A DNA stretch of 64,000 bases from Posidonia oceanica (taxonomy: Eukaryota; Streptophyta; Magnoliopsida; Alismatales; Posidoniaceae), in the NCBI GenBank assembly GCA_037176725.1, contig JAZBRS010000020.1, positions 96,552,501-96,616,500 of the forward strand, written 5' to 3'. This document shows, one piece after another, positions 20,715 to 32,748 of the stretch. Made by a program: the position numbers and the translations under genes. The stretch's first letter is position 1. Every line of letters starts with the position of its first letter. The notes beneath the pieces were generated by a model. The model was given only the letters and a program-made list of their open reading frames with translations. It searched no databases and was not told the origin of the DNA.

Positions 20715-23580
20715 CCTCCTCCTTATAAGCTATGAGTTCTGAGAGGATCTCCTTCTCAAAGGTTGGATCTGTGACATCGAAGGAGCAAATCTACTCAGCA
20801 TCCTGGCCCTGATGGCGCTTCAGGATGGTCACGCTGACTCGCGTATTTTTGTGTGCCCGCTGCATGGGCTCAGCTCTTGTGGCCTCTGGCTCTGCTAGTT
20901 GTCCAGGTCTTTCTACCTCTGCTGTCTCTGCTGCTGCTGCTGTTACTACCACTGCATGCTCCTCCGCATTTCCTGATGTACTGGCAGAGAGCATTCTGAT
21001 CTGGTAGCTGTCCCTCGGCAGGTTGGTGGGACTGCTTCTGCCTACTGTGCTGCCTGAGCAGGGCAAGCGCTGTATAAACCACCTAGACCCACCTCCTGGC
21101 TGTGTGGTGATTAACTCATATGGTCTAGTGAGTGATGGAATTGCTGTTTCTTCCAGGACCATAATGGATGGGTGGTCCTATTGCCTAGGGGGATGTGCGG
21201 GTATCTGATTTGTGACCACCGCCTTCCCTTTCCTTGCGGCGTTCAATTCGACGGCGTCTTCTGCAAATATTGCCAGCTGCTCCTAGAATAATAACTCTAA
21301 GTCTTTGAGTATGTCCTCCCCTTGCGCCTCCATGACAGCTCCCTCTTCTTCGTCGGGAGCGAGATCGACAAGGTAGGCATTGCACGGCTCATACGCCTGC
21401 CGCTCGAGATTTCCTCCTCTTAGGGTGGCTGCTTTGGCCGCTAACTGGATTAGAGGCTGAGGCGCCCGCCACGACGAGCGTGCCATCCATGTTGGCAGGT
21501 TGGGAGGATCAACTGGCCCGTTGCTGGGGAGGGCCGATAGCTGGATGGCCGCGCCGGGAGATAGGACTCCTCTGGTAGGTGGTGACACTGTGGGTGTAGC
21601 CGCGGACACCATGTGGTCCCGCCACAAGACTTGATTCTTTAATATAGGTGGCTGTGTGGCTGTAGGATCCACTTGCATTATTAACAACGCCACTGGCAAA
21701 GCAGGAGGACCTGCTGAACTGGCAGAGCTCTTCTCCCAGGGAAAGGGCTGCGGTGCTAAGGCGATTGTTGCCATGGTCGGGCTGGATGGTGGCTTCTGGA
21801 GATGTGCCCCTGACTGCGGAGCTGCTGCTGCAACTGGTGGGCAAACTGATGATGTTGTGCAAGGACGAGTGGCTGTCAACCCTGATGCAGCATCTGCCAG
21901 AACTGTTATAACTGTAGAAGGCAGGGAGAAGCGAACTAACCGGGGTGCTGGGGGATCTGGCTGGGCATCCTTGCTGATCTGCACGGTATCTGTCTCTGAC
22001 TGCTCTTCATCTGAATACCAGTCTTCGACACTGATCCACTCCTCTGACGGCAATGGGGAACCTGAGTGCAGTGCTGCCTGTGCTGCGGTTTCATTGAGGT
22101 TGGGATCGAGAATACCTGCACTGACGAAGTTTGAGAAATCCAAAGGGATGATCATCCTCCGACCCTTTCCGCGCCGGTATGCATCCTTACGTGGCTGCCA
22201 GTCGTAACCGAGGCCTTCGTGGTCTCTCCTCTCTTCTGTCGTGATTGGCTCAGCGATCCCCTGGCCGTGCAACCCGAGCAGCGTCCCGTGCTTGTAGCCC
22301 CACCTGTGACAAAGGTTCTCGACCGTCCAAGAAGGGTTTCCCTGAGCGGTCGGAAGATTGACGCGCTCGAGATCGGAAAGGAAGTCAACCAGTTCAAACC
22401 GATTAACGCGATACATAACATCGGTGGGTTTAGGATCAAAGGAGACAGTCTGTGGGGAAACTGAGGAGACCGCCTCGCCTCCCTCTCCGTCAAAGTTTTC
22501 AGCCATGACAGCGATAATTTTGTCATCGTGGCGGAACTTTATCATTTGGTGGAGAGTTGAGGGGATCACCTGATGTTGGTGTAGCCAAGGGCGTCCCAAC
22601 AGGAGATTGAAAGACGGCTCTAAATCGACGACGAAAAAGTCAACATCGAATACCACTGGGCCGATGGCAAGGGGGATAACCAAAGCTCCTAGAGCGTCGT
22701 GGTGCATGTTGTCAAACGACGTCATCCCTTTGGTGACTGGTGTGATATCCTCGGCTTTGAATCCGAGTTTACTTGCAGTGCGCAAGGGGCAGACATTAAG
22801 GGCCTGCGCCGTTATCAACCAAGGTCAGAGGGATGCGGAGATCGTTGTACTGCACTGTGACGAAGAGGGGCTTGTTGTGGCATGTCCCTGCCTGGGGGAG
22901 CTCGTCACTCGAGAAAGAGATGACGTGGGGTTCCGCAATCATGCTCACCATGCTTTCAAGGGTTGCGGGTTTGATGGTTTGGGATACATGGGCTGCCTGG
23001 AACACACGGAGTAAGGCCTCTCAGTGCTCTGCAGAAGAGTGGATTAGGTCCCAGATGGAAATGTCGACTTTTACTCTCTTAAGCTAGGCGGTAATGTCAG
23101 CACTGGGCTGGCCTTTCTGGGTGGAGGCAGAGGGTTGAATGGGGTCCTGGGGTGGTTTGGTGGTTTGCTTTGCGGATGGAGTGGTTGTGGCTTCTGGGGT
23201 GGTAGGCTGGGCTACCGGAGCTGGAGGCCTATACACCCTTCTCAAACGCGTGACTTCTGTGCACATTTCTGTGGCATAGTCATACGGGACTCTATGGGTG
23301 TCCCAGGTCAGAGTAATGACCACGAGTATGCGAGCCGCAAGTTCCAAGGGGGTTGGCAGTGGATAGGCGGGTCTTGCTGGTATAGTAAATTGGGAGGAGG
23401 GCTAAGGAGGTTCTGGTTGTGGCAAGGCCAGCAGACAGATAGGTGGCTCAGCAGGGTGTTGCATGGTGGGCTGAGCAGCGGAAGGCCCCGGCTCGACGTT
23501 CAGTTGTATCATATGGATTGCCGATTCAGAGCCGGCGAGAACAGAGTGGTATAAAGCCAAAGGAAAAGGATCCGAAGCAC
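20715..23580 (-). pseudogene. Protease and long linker of element B polyprotein
   Basis: The aspartic protease has LTLVDNGA (Asp codon 22814-22816) with the DNG active-site variant common in Tat-type elements, followed by FNLLLGRPWLHQHQVIPSTL, the protease C-terminal hallmark. One extra base near 22800-22806 shifts the frame just after the active site: upstream residues read to 22796, downstream ones from 22818. Between protease and RT lies a linker of roughly 700 residues, rich in Ala, Pro, Ser and Thr, with acidic patches such as EEWISVEDWYSDEEQSETDT; no enzyme is recognised in it. A TAG at 21283 again sits after LELLF, where element C has a glutamine. The equivalent region in C is 49092-51920. 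Confidence 0.8.
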
Positions 23581-24301
23581 GATGGATTAAAGAAGAGGGG
23601 TCCACTGCAGAACTCTTGAGGTCCTGGCTCCTCCTGAGCCAGAATGCTCAGGCAGGGGCCGATGCAAGATGTTGGAATGAGCTAGAGATGATGCAGGGGT
23701 GGATGCAAGTGGAGGAGCGGAAGTGGGTGCTGCCTCCTGAGTGTTTATGGAGATGACCCTTTGGTTAATCAAATCCTGGATGGCTCCCCACAAAGTGAAG
23801 CAGTTATCCGTCGAGTGGCCCTCAACTCGAAGGTAATTGCAAAAGAGGCCTGCCTTGTACCACGGTGGAAGTGGGTTTGGCAGTAGGCGAATCTCGGGGA
23901 ACCTAAGGAGTGACGCCACCTTAGGCAGGACGGTGCTCAGCGGTTCCACGAGCTTTGTGAATTGGCGTGTGTTGCCGCGAAACCGTTTCTGTGGAGGGCA
24001 TTGTCCTTGCCGAGCCGATGCGGCTGGGTAGACCGGCTGGACGGTGTGTGCAATCTGTGGAGTGTGTGACGGTGCAGGTGCATAAACTATTTGATTCGAG
24101 GCAGGGTGACCCGCCAGTTTGAACTGCGCCATAGGAGAATCGACGTAGGCAACGGCAGGCTTGGGCTGGTCCCTCCTTCTGGCATGGTTGTTGCCGCTGT
24201 TGTTGTTGCTACTGTTGTTGTTGTTGTTGTTGTTGTTGTAGTTGTTGCTATTGTTGTTGCGGCTGGGGACAATGTCCGGTCCGGCGAGTGCGGAGATGGA
24301 T
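23581..24301 (-). pseudogene. gag: gag C-terminal remnant of element B (zinc knuckle)
   Basis: Gag packages the element RNA. Only the C-terminal portion remains: the single-knuckle segment LFCNYLRVEGHSTDNCFTLW (about 23790-23845), with the C...GH....C spacing seen in Tat-type Gag proteins, and proline/alanine-rich flanks. The N-terminal retrotransposon-Gag fold, present in element C near 53000-53330, is absent. The sequence stops abruptly at 24301, where the LTR begins without its 3' end, PBS or leader, marking a deletion. Confidence 0.8.
24178..24256. repeat. (GTT)n / (AAC)n microsatellite in gag
   Basis: An interrupted run of GTT (AAC on the coding strand) lies in the gag remnant. Element C has a shorter, more interrupted equivalent at about 52720-52760, so the run expanded in this copy. 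Confidence 0.85.
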
Positions 24302-26451
24302 AAGGAAACATGCTATGATAGTACAAGAAGGCGAAAGGAAAAAACCTTAAATAGACATGCATATAGATTAAAAGAAAACCAAGGCAAATAGCTACATAAA
24401 GCTAAGAGGCAAACATGCACAAGGGAAACAAGTGCAAGAGGGTAGGATTCAGATAAACATTCACACATGCTGAAAGAAATCAGGTAAACAACAACATAAT
24501 GCTAGAAGGTAACATACATAATAAAAGGTAAATATAAAGCATGTAAGGCTCAAGTAAACATTGCTCAAAAGGAAATAGAGAAGTAATTAAAGGATACTTG
24601 AATGTAAACATGCAAGAGGGCTAGCTAAGACGAGGGTAAAAAGGCATTCAATTCAATATAGTATAGAACCGGTTGGATAATGAGGAGGAGGCATCCCAGA
24701 ACAATAATATGCAATAACATCAAAGAAACAAGCATAAACACAGGTCGGAAAGGGGCTAGGAACTCTGCCCGATATCACAGTCAAACATGCGGGAGGTCCA
24801 CGCGGGACCTCGACGCGCGACCGGTCGGTTCGGACAGAGAACCTTCATCACCGGATTCCGGGCCCAACAACTAATAGAATCTAAAGAAAACAGATGGATG
24901 ATGGAGAGGGGATGCCCGACAACAATAATATGCTAGATTATAAAAGAAATAGATGTAAATAGGGGTCGAAGAAGGGCTAGGAACTCGACCTGACGTCACG
25001 GTCAGACACGCGGGAGGTCCACGCGGGACCTCGACGCGGGACCGGCCATTCAGATAGAGGACCTTCATCGCCAGATTCCGGACCCGATGCTTGATGAAAT
25101 GCAATGGAAACGGTTGGGGAAGCAAGGTGATGTACCAAGCTACCCAACCGGGGTGCTGATGCAAAGCGGCGGTGCCCGAATCACCGCCCCCACCTGGGCA
25201 GTATTGCACCAACAACTGCGCACCTCCGTCAGCCATAGAAGCGGCTTGGAGAGCGCTGTCGACCGTAGGTGCACTGAGGAGGCTAGAGGCGAGTACGGAG
25301 GAACCTGCCGGAGGCTCAGAGCGGTGGGGCAAGGCGACTACATGCGCGACGGCGCGGGGCCGTGCGCGAGCCGTCTGCCCTCCTCAAGCGGCGGCGGAAG
25401 AGAAAAGAAACAGGCAATGCAGCTAGCTAAAATACGAATAGTACTTAGGAAATAAACATACAACAGATAGGAACTATTCTAAGCTAACTGGAGGACAAGT
25501 GCTTGCCTGAGACGCGCTGCGGGCGATGTCTTCTCCGGCGACGGCGCTGCTGCAGATGCGCTACTGGACGGAGGCTGCAGAGCTCAGGGATGCTCGGGGA
25601 AGGTCACACACTCTCTCACGGGCTCAAGGGAAGGCTCTAGAGGTGGTGGAACTCGGGTGTTGTCTTGACTGTGAGGAGGTTCGCCGGAGTTGGGTTCTCA
25701 ATCCCAGGACGCTGGAATTGAGGAATTTTTGGGGGTCTGTAGGCTCTGGGAAGTTCAGGAGGTTGCTCGAGATTCAAGAGGGATGCTCAGGGAAGCCAGA
25801 GAAGCCATAGAAAGCCAACCGGAGGTCTGGAGGGGCTGGGCTACTGTTTTATAGGCGGAGGAAAACAGTGTAAACCGTTGGTGCGGATCTAGATTTAGGT
25901 TGGGTGGATGAGATGTTGGTTGAAGATCAACGGGTGGAATTGGTTGGGATGGACGGCTAGATGATCCAGGTGTTCGGAGGCACAAGCCCAGATCGGCGGG
26001 AGCCAATGGTGAGTGAGGAAAAGGTGGGCCAAGGTGATTGGTCCGCCTGATTTTTGCCACTAACAAGCTCCACGCGGGAGCTCGGCGCGAGTGTCAGTCT
26101 GTCAGTTTTCACTACCGACACAGGACAAAACGCAGGAGCTCCACGCGGGAGCTCTACGCGAGTGTCAGAGTGTCAGTTTTTGCCACTGAGGCAGGACTCA
26201 ACGTGGGAGCTCTACACGGAAGCTCGACGCGAGAGTGATCCCGTCAGTTTGGCTGCCTCCTCTTCTGATCCTGCCTCTCTAGTTCATGGACCATCTAGGG
26301 CTAAGGTTTTGGGGTATTTGTGGTGTTGGATGTATTGAGGTATGATTGGTGGGATTTTGGTGGATTTCAAGAAAAGGTTGGGGCCGCCTCGTCTACGCGC
26401 GCTTGTGGGAGCAAACAACCGTCGCCCGACTTCTAGATTTGGGTGTCTACA
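24302..26451 (-). repeat. Right (5') LTR of element B, 3'-truncated
   Basis: On the minus strand it begins TGTAGACACCC at 26451 and is colinear with 5675-7788, differing at scattered single bases and small indels (for example an extra ACGCGGGACCTCGACGCG stretch near 24800-24820). It ends at 24302, lacking the roughly 450 bp of U5-side sequence and the PBS that the left LTR still shows. The TATA box is at 25847-25855. Confidence 0.9.
25847..25855 (-). promoter_or_regulatory. TATA box in the 5' LTR of element B
   Basis: The minus strand reads CCTATAAAA, identical to the left LTR copy at 7194-7202 and about 600 bp from the LTR start. It would drive gag-pol, but the transcript would cross a deleted leader. 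Confidence 0.6.
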
Positions 26452-28538
26452 GTAGGCACACTAGGCAGGTGTGTTCTGGCTCAGATTGCTTTTTCAGTTG
26501 GATTTTCTAGTGTGTTTGTGTAGTTTTTAATATGTTTTAATGTTGTATTAATGTTGTAGATGATTTTATGTGATATAAAATGATTAGATAAGGATCTTGA
26601 GGAATGCCTAAATGATTTAGTAAGATTCCCCTTATGTTGTAGATGACTTAAATGACTATAAGACTTAGAAATACTAAGGTTTCCCCTAAATGGCCTAGAT
26701 GGACATTAGGGTTAATGTTTAACCTTAGGATTAAATATTGGATTGGTATTGGTGTGGTGCACTAAATTACATATTCAGCGGCACTGTTTGGGTGTATGAT
26801 GCTGAGCTAGTGGTGTCGTTTGTAAGACATAGGTCTATATGCATCCTACACTTTGGCACCAGAACTTCAGGTTCTAGGTGTGGTTTGTGTTGGTGTTTGG
26901 TCTTATGGTTAAATGAGACTTCGAGACCATTGTTTTGGGTTTTATGTGGTTTCTTCTGAGTGAACTTTATACCCAAAAGGTGTTTTTGTTTCTATGATTC
27001 TGTTTTGGGAATTTTTCTTGAGTTGTCATCGTGGGTTGAGCGAGACGCTCCTATGGTGTGGTTTTGGATGCAGTTTAGCCGCAAGGTTTTGGTCTGACAG
27101 AGTAGTTGTCTAGGCTGTGTTTTTTGAACTGGTTTTGGTCGTGGTTTTCCGTGTAGTGTTTGGAACGGCATTTTTGCAGTGTTTTGAGATGATTTTCGAA
27201 ATGATTTTACAAAAGAGATTTGGAAAAGAAATGTAAAGGTTTTAGAAAGATTTTTTAGGGACCAAGAGACTTAAGCTCCCGACCGGCCTTCCAGGGATGG
27301 GGTGATACCTCTAGGGTCATGAACTTCTTGCTTAGGGTGAGGTCCGAGTGTTTTGTGGTTTTAAGGGACCAAGAGACCAATGCTCCCAGTCGGCCCTTAG
27401 GGATGGTTGATACCCCTAGGGTCACATGCTACTTGCTTAGGTTGAGGTCCGAGTGATTTTTGTGGTTTTGCTGAGACTTGAGGTTTGTGAATTGAGAGTA
27501 CTGGCTAAGCCCGAGGGTGAGGAGCCTCTGGTTGTTCGGGGCACTGAGACTAGGACGTCGAGAGGGCGAACCCTGTGGTGTTGTCCTGACAGAGGACAGC
27601 TTGCCAGAGGAGGGTGAGGGGCTTTCCCGAGGAGGGTTAGCTTTGCGAGGGTCCTGCAAAGAGGCAGGACGCCGGGACGAACATACTCCTCCACAGGGTG
27701 GCTTGTCCATGGCAATGTAGTGTACTTCAGTGGCTGGTTATGACTAGTGTTGGTTGCTTGGCGTCGGGCAACATGACACACTATTGTTTGGTTTGTTGTG
27801 GTTTTGCTGAGTCCTGATTCAAGAAATCAGGCTCTTGTTTAGAGAAGACCATGATTTCTGAGTAGTGGCTCTATGTTTGATTTTGTGGTTGCTGTTGTTG
27901 CGTGTGTTGGATGCAATAGAGAGCATTTAGACACTGTTGGCTGTTTGATCCACACAAAGAGTGCATGGGATCAGACTATGTGGTTTTGTGTAGTTTTGGA
28001 ATTGACTTGGCAAGGAGTGGCCATTTTACGTGTGCATAAGAGTTTTGAAAAGCATGCATATGGTTTTGATTTGAAAGGATAAAAATGATTTGAAAAATGC
28101 ATGTTTTAAAGGATTTGTTGCTTGTTGGGCAATAGAGAATTGCCTTGTTTTAGTGTTGTAGCATATAGGTAAGATGCTTGAGTTTTGATGCTTTCGGTGT
28201 GGTTACGCATGGCTCCTCGGTGTGGTTTTGTTGAGTTAGTGTGTGTGTGTGTTTAGGGTGGGTGTGTGCTGGGTGACTGTTTTGAGTGATCACTCTTGTG
28301 TGCTTTGTTTTTTATGTTTCGCAGGTGCAGGTTCTGAGTAGGATTTGGCTTACTAGTGCACATAGAAAGGAGTCACGCTGCCACACATCAAGGGTTCTGG
28401 GTAAGTAAGTGTGAATTTAGATTTATTTCTGTTAATTATGCTTATAAGATGTACTTGGATTTAGTTTTGGTATTGATAATTGATAGAAAATGAAAATTGT
28501 AGTTAGGATTGGGTGGTAGCGACTGGGGGGGCGTTACA
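26452..28538 (+). repeat. TGTAAC-family LTR fragment, plus orientation, 5'-truncated
   Basis: The right end GACTGGGGGGGCGTTACA at 28538 is an LTR terminus. The body shares many phrases, inverted, with 28604-31000 (for example GACTTCGAGACCATTGTTTTG near 26920 against the inverse near 30500). The left part is cut off exactly at the outer edge of element B (26451), so B or a later rearrangement removed it. No coding sequence is supported. Confidence 0.75.
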
Positions 28539-28603
28539 GGAGAACACTCAGCCAAGGCAGCACAGGCACTCTTCTCTCCCTTACCACTTTCACTGTCTCT
28601 CTC
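28539..28603 (-). repeat. Outer TGTAAC-family LTR, small left piece
   Basis: These 65 bp between two LTR termini continue at 32097 after removal of the solo LTR 28604-32096. They resemble the ACACTCAGCC part of the LTR interior near 31545. Confidence 0.55.
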
Positions 28604-31600
28604 TGTAACGACCCGCCCAGTCGCTACCTCTCAACTTAGCTACATTTTTCATTTTATCTTTTTAGTATCATTTATGAACTACAGAACTAAATTCTTACAA
28701 TGCAATAAAGCAGAATAAATAAAAAACACTTGCCCAGAATCCCTGATCTGTGGTAGTGTAACTCCTCCTATGTGCACTAGCAAGCAAACAACACCTAATC
28801 CTGCACCTGCAAAAAATACGCAAACCAAAGCACATGTAAGTGACTAGACAAAACGGTCACCCAGCACACACCCCACCTAAACCACTCAGCCAACAGTGCT
28901 GAGGGAGCCGGTGTAACCACGCCACAGCAAACAAACACGGGCATCACATTTGGATGCCACAACACCACAACAGGGCAGCATACTATTGCCCAACAAGCAG
29001 TAAAACTTAAAGAACAATGCCTTTGAAATCACTTTTCTCTATTTCCTTTCAAAATCATATGCATGCTCTTTCAAAACCTTAAAAGCATACTAGAAATGGC
29101 CATTCTAGCCAAATCAAGCTCAAGACCACAAGCCAAACTCACAGCTTGGTCCCACGCCCTCACCAGGCGGACTAGACAGTCAAAAGCCACTAAATGCCTC
29201 AATTGCATCCAGAACACGCAGCACAACTATCACCAAAGTAAAGCAACAATGCCACATAGGCGCAGAAAAACACACGGTCTGTCCTGGACCAAAGCCCGAT
29301 TCCCTGAATCAGGACAAACAACTATAGTGCCTCACTAGCACAGGCCCCACGCCCCACTGGCGTGGCCAGAACCACAAATAAGCAAACACTGGCTACAAGC
29401 AGGCCGAAACGCACTGCACTGCCACGAATAGGGCGCAGCTATCTGTCCTGAAGTCCAATCTCCTCGGCAAGACCCCTCTGTGTCATGTCGCCCGGCCCCA
29501 AGCAACCAACACTGGCTACAAGCAACCATCGAAGTGTACTACACTTCCACAGACAACCACCCTATGGAGGAGTCTACCCGTCCCGGCATCCTCCCACCTG
29601 AAGGACCCTCAAAAGGCTAACCCCACCTGTAAAAGCTGCTCACCCCACCTGGGTAAGCTGTCCCCTCTCAGAGGACAAACCACAGGGTACGCTCTATCGA
29701 CGTCCAAACTCAGTGCTCGGACCTTCGGAGGCACCTCCTCCTGGGTTCCGACAGCACCCACAGGTCTCGGTACCCGTAACAACCAAGGTATCACACCAGC
29801 TACGCAAGAGTATCATACCTCCTGAGACTGCTGCCACGATACACTAGGTACAAACAGCACCTCGACCTACAGACCTCAACCTAGGTGATGTGTCCGACGC
29901 ACCAAGAATGTAGCCACGTTCCCAGGTCCAGACAACACAACCCCCAAGTATCTTGGCCCACCGGCCTCAACCCCGGTGACGTGTCTGACACGCTAGGAAC
30001 ATAGTCACATTCCCAGGTTCAGGCTACACTCACCTCGGAGTCTTGGCCCACAAACACAACCAATGCCAAATCATTCTAAAACTGGGTGAGCCTCGGTACC
30101 CGTAACAACCAGGGTATTACACCAGCTACGCAGGAGTATCATACCTCCCGAGTCTGCTGCCACGATACACTAGGTATAGACAGCACCTCGACCCACAGAC
30201 CTCAACCTAGGTGACGTGTCCAACACACCAGGAACGTAGCCACGTTCCCGGGTCCAAGCGACACTCACTTCGGTATCTTGGCCCAACCAGACATGGCAAA
30301 ATCCTTTCCAAAGCCTTTGCAAAACTAATGCATTTCCTTTCCAAAACATCATTTGGAAAACCATTTCAAATTCCATTTAAATATCATTTCAAAACCTTGT
30401 CCATCTTTCCTTTTTAAAACTCCTTTTAAAAACATAACTCAAAGCACCACAGAAAATGCCGTGCCAAACCTTACACGGCAAACCAAGCCAAAGCCAAAAC
30501 AACGGTCTCGAAGTCCCATTTGACTTACAAGACCGGACACCAACCAATATCTAGTCTTGGGATAAATCATGATTTCTAATGTCCATCTAAACCATTTAAG
30601 GGTGAACTTAGTATTTCTAAGTTCTATAGCCTTTTATACTAACCACAGTTCCCAGGGAATCTTACTAATTCATTTTAGGCATCCCCTATAATCATTCTAG
30701 TGATTTTCCTAATCATTTACATCCATAATTACCTACAAGAGTAATCTAGTAATTAACCGTATTAAACTACCCCAAAACCTAACCCAACACTCAGGGCAAA
30801 AGGGGACAGGGGTCTAGTTCAGCAAATCATTTGAAAATGGTCAACCGAATCAGCACCCAGGCCACACAACCAACACCTAATTTGGCAGACCGAATATCTT
30901 CGGTCGACCGAGTCAAGGCCTACCTTCCCTTTCTCCCTAGGGCCAGATCAACATACCGAAATATTTCGGTATGCCGAACTAGTCGACCACTGAAACCCAA
31001 CTCAGAGAGACCCAAAAATCGCCCAAGGTAGGAATGGCCACTGGTCCATGCACAATCAACCAAAACATACAGACCACATATCCAAACGAAGATCTCGAGA
31101 CGATCTATGATTTGGGACAAGAAATACAAAGATTCGTTGAACGGATTACAAGAAATCACAAGTCAAAAATCACAGACACTGTTCACGACACTATTCATCC
31201 GTGAATGGCCCTAAGGCACACATCACAACACACAAGCTCAAAAATTACATGCAATATACCAAAATGAAGATCTAGAGATGATCTATCATTTAGGATAAGA
31301 ATCAACTCAATCCATTACATGTGGTCCAAGAAATCACAGAAACAAGCATGCATATACATCACAAGCCCTAACCACCTCCGATACCATTAAACATTCATAA
31401 ATCCTCCATAAATGCTCCAAATATTCTCCCAAGCATCCAAACACTTCAACCACACTATCATGCTCCCTATCATCCATTCAAGAATCCAAGGAGAGGATCT
31501 AAGGGGCATGTACCTTGCACCGGCGATGTGACGACGGCGCAACGATGACACTCAGCCACTACCTCCTCCTCCATGACTGCTCTGAATCCTCCTCCTCTCC

Positions 31601-32096
31601 TCCTAGCGGCGACGGCAGCACCGACCTCCTCCTCCACTACCTCCATCTCTCTTTCTCTCTCTCGTCTTTATCCCTCTCTCTCTCTCTCGTTTTCTTTGTT
31701 AAAAGAAAAGGAAGAGAAGGAAGAAGGAAAAGAATAAGGAGGAGAGAAAAGAAAGAAAGAAAAGGAAAAGAGGAAGTGAGAAGTCAACCGCGGCACAGAA
31801 CCACAACCACTCAGCTACTTACAGCTCAAGTAGCTCATGCCAAAAGAGATTAGCCTACAAGACACACCAACACTACATCCAAATCCAAACTGCGACGCCA
31901 GATCAACGAGCAACCACTGGAATACTGAAACAGGGCACCGTGCTACAGGAACGGGCCAGAACCACATTCTAGCAATACGCAGCTGTCCCAGAATTCCAGA
32001 TTAAATATCTGGCTAGAATGTCGCCAGTAACACCCGTCCCGGCTAAATTCGTTAAACTAGCCAATCAAGAGGGCAAACGAATTTGCAGGTGTTACA
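28604..32096 (-). mobile_element. Solo LTR (TGTAAC family), minus orientation, about 3.5 kb
   Basis: On the plus strand it begins TGTAACGACCCGCCCAGTCG and ends GCAGGTGTTACA, the inverted LTR termini. The flanking 5-mers are CTCTC (28599-28603) and CACTC (32097-32101), compatible with a target duplication with one change, though the flanks are low-complexity. Its interior aligns, inverted, with the plus-strand solo LTR at 1668-4744 and with 26452-28538. No internal region is attached. A CT-rich stretch near 31640-31700 gives spurious frames. Confidence 0.8.
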
Positions 32097-32748
32097 CACT
32101 CTCTCTCTTTCTCCCTTACTGAAGGAAGAGAAAAGGAAGCAGAAGAAGGAGAGGAAGAACACTCTGATCCTCTCACTCTCTCACTCCCTGTGCTCGAGAA
32201 ACATGGAGGGAAGAATGAGGAGTGTGGAGGAAGCTACGTCCGTTAAATAGCCACAAATCGAGGAAGAACTCTTGCACGTATCTACGGGCCACGAATGCGT
32301 GTGCACAACCACGGGTCCAACGCTCAACAACCTCGCGCACCAACTCAATGGCCCCAGGGGAATCAACCCCCAAACCATTGCCACGTGCATGCGAGACTAC
32401 GAATACAGAACCAAACCACGCAACCACTCACTGCTCAAGTGGCTCATGCAAGAGGAGATCGGCTGCCAAGACACACCAACAAACCACCACAACCCAAAAT
32501 AAAACCACATTCATCCAACAAGACCTCTACAAGGGTCCATACATCATCTCATCCTCAAAACCTCAAAACACAACATCCAAATCCAAGCTGCAATGCCAGA
32601 TCCAAAAGCAAACCACTGAAACAAGACTTTGCGCCACAAATACACGCCAGAAACATGCACCGCCACATTGCGCCAGTAACACCGGCCTCCAGTTAATAAT
32701 CCAATAGACTGGATAATCAAGAAAGCAAACGAATTTGCAGGTGTTACA
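32097..32748 (-). repeat. Outer TGTAAC-family LTR, right piece
   Basis: It ends CGAATTTGCAGGTGTTACA at 32748, the same terminus as the inserted solo LTR (32080-32096). It is therefore the 5' part, in minus orientation, of a second LTR into which the first inserted. Predicted small frames here are not conserved. Confidence 0.75.

Larger units (their letters stand above)
5226..26451 (-). mobile_element. Element B: Tat-type Ty3/gypsy retrotransposon with antisense accessory genes
   Basis: On the minus strand the order is: 5' LTR (26451-24302, 3' end missing), gag remnant, protease, long linker, RT, RNase H, second (archaeal-type) RNase H, integrase, a roughly 9.5-kb region, polypurine tract and 3' LTR (7788-5226). 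The dual RNase H and the pol order place it in the Tat/Ogre branch of Ty3/gypsy. The shared portions of the two LTRs differ by only a few bases per few hundred plus small indels, so the insertion is fairly recent. Even so, pol and protease contain stops and a frameshift, and the PBS and gag N-terminus are gone, so the element is non-autonomous. The region between pol and the 3' LTR carries two plant genes on the opposite strand. Confidence 0.88.

Noticed and set aside
21656..22207. Plus-strand frame of 183 codons
   Set aside because: Antisense shadow of the element B polyprotein linker, which is the frame conserved with element C.
24140..24256. Thr-rich low-complexity protein
   Set aside because: Product of the (AAC)n microsatellite in gag, not a separate gene.
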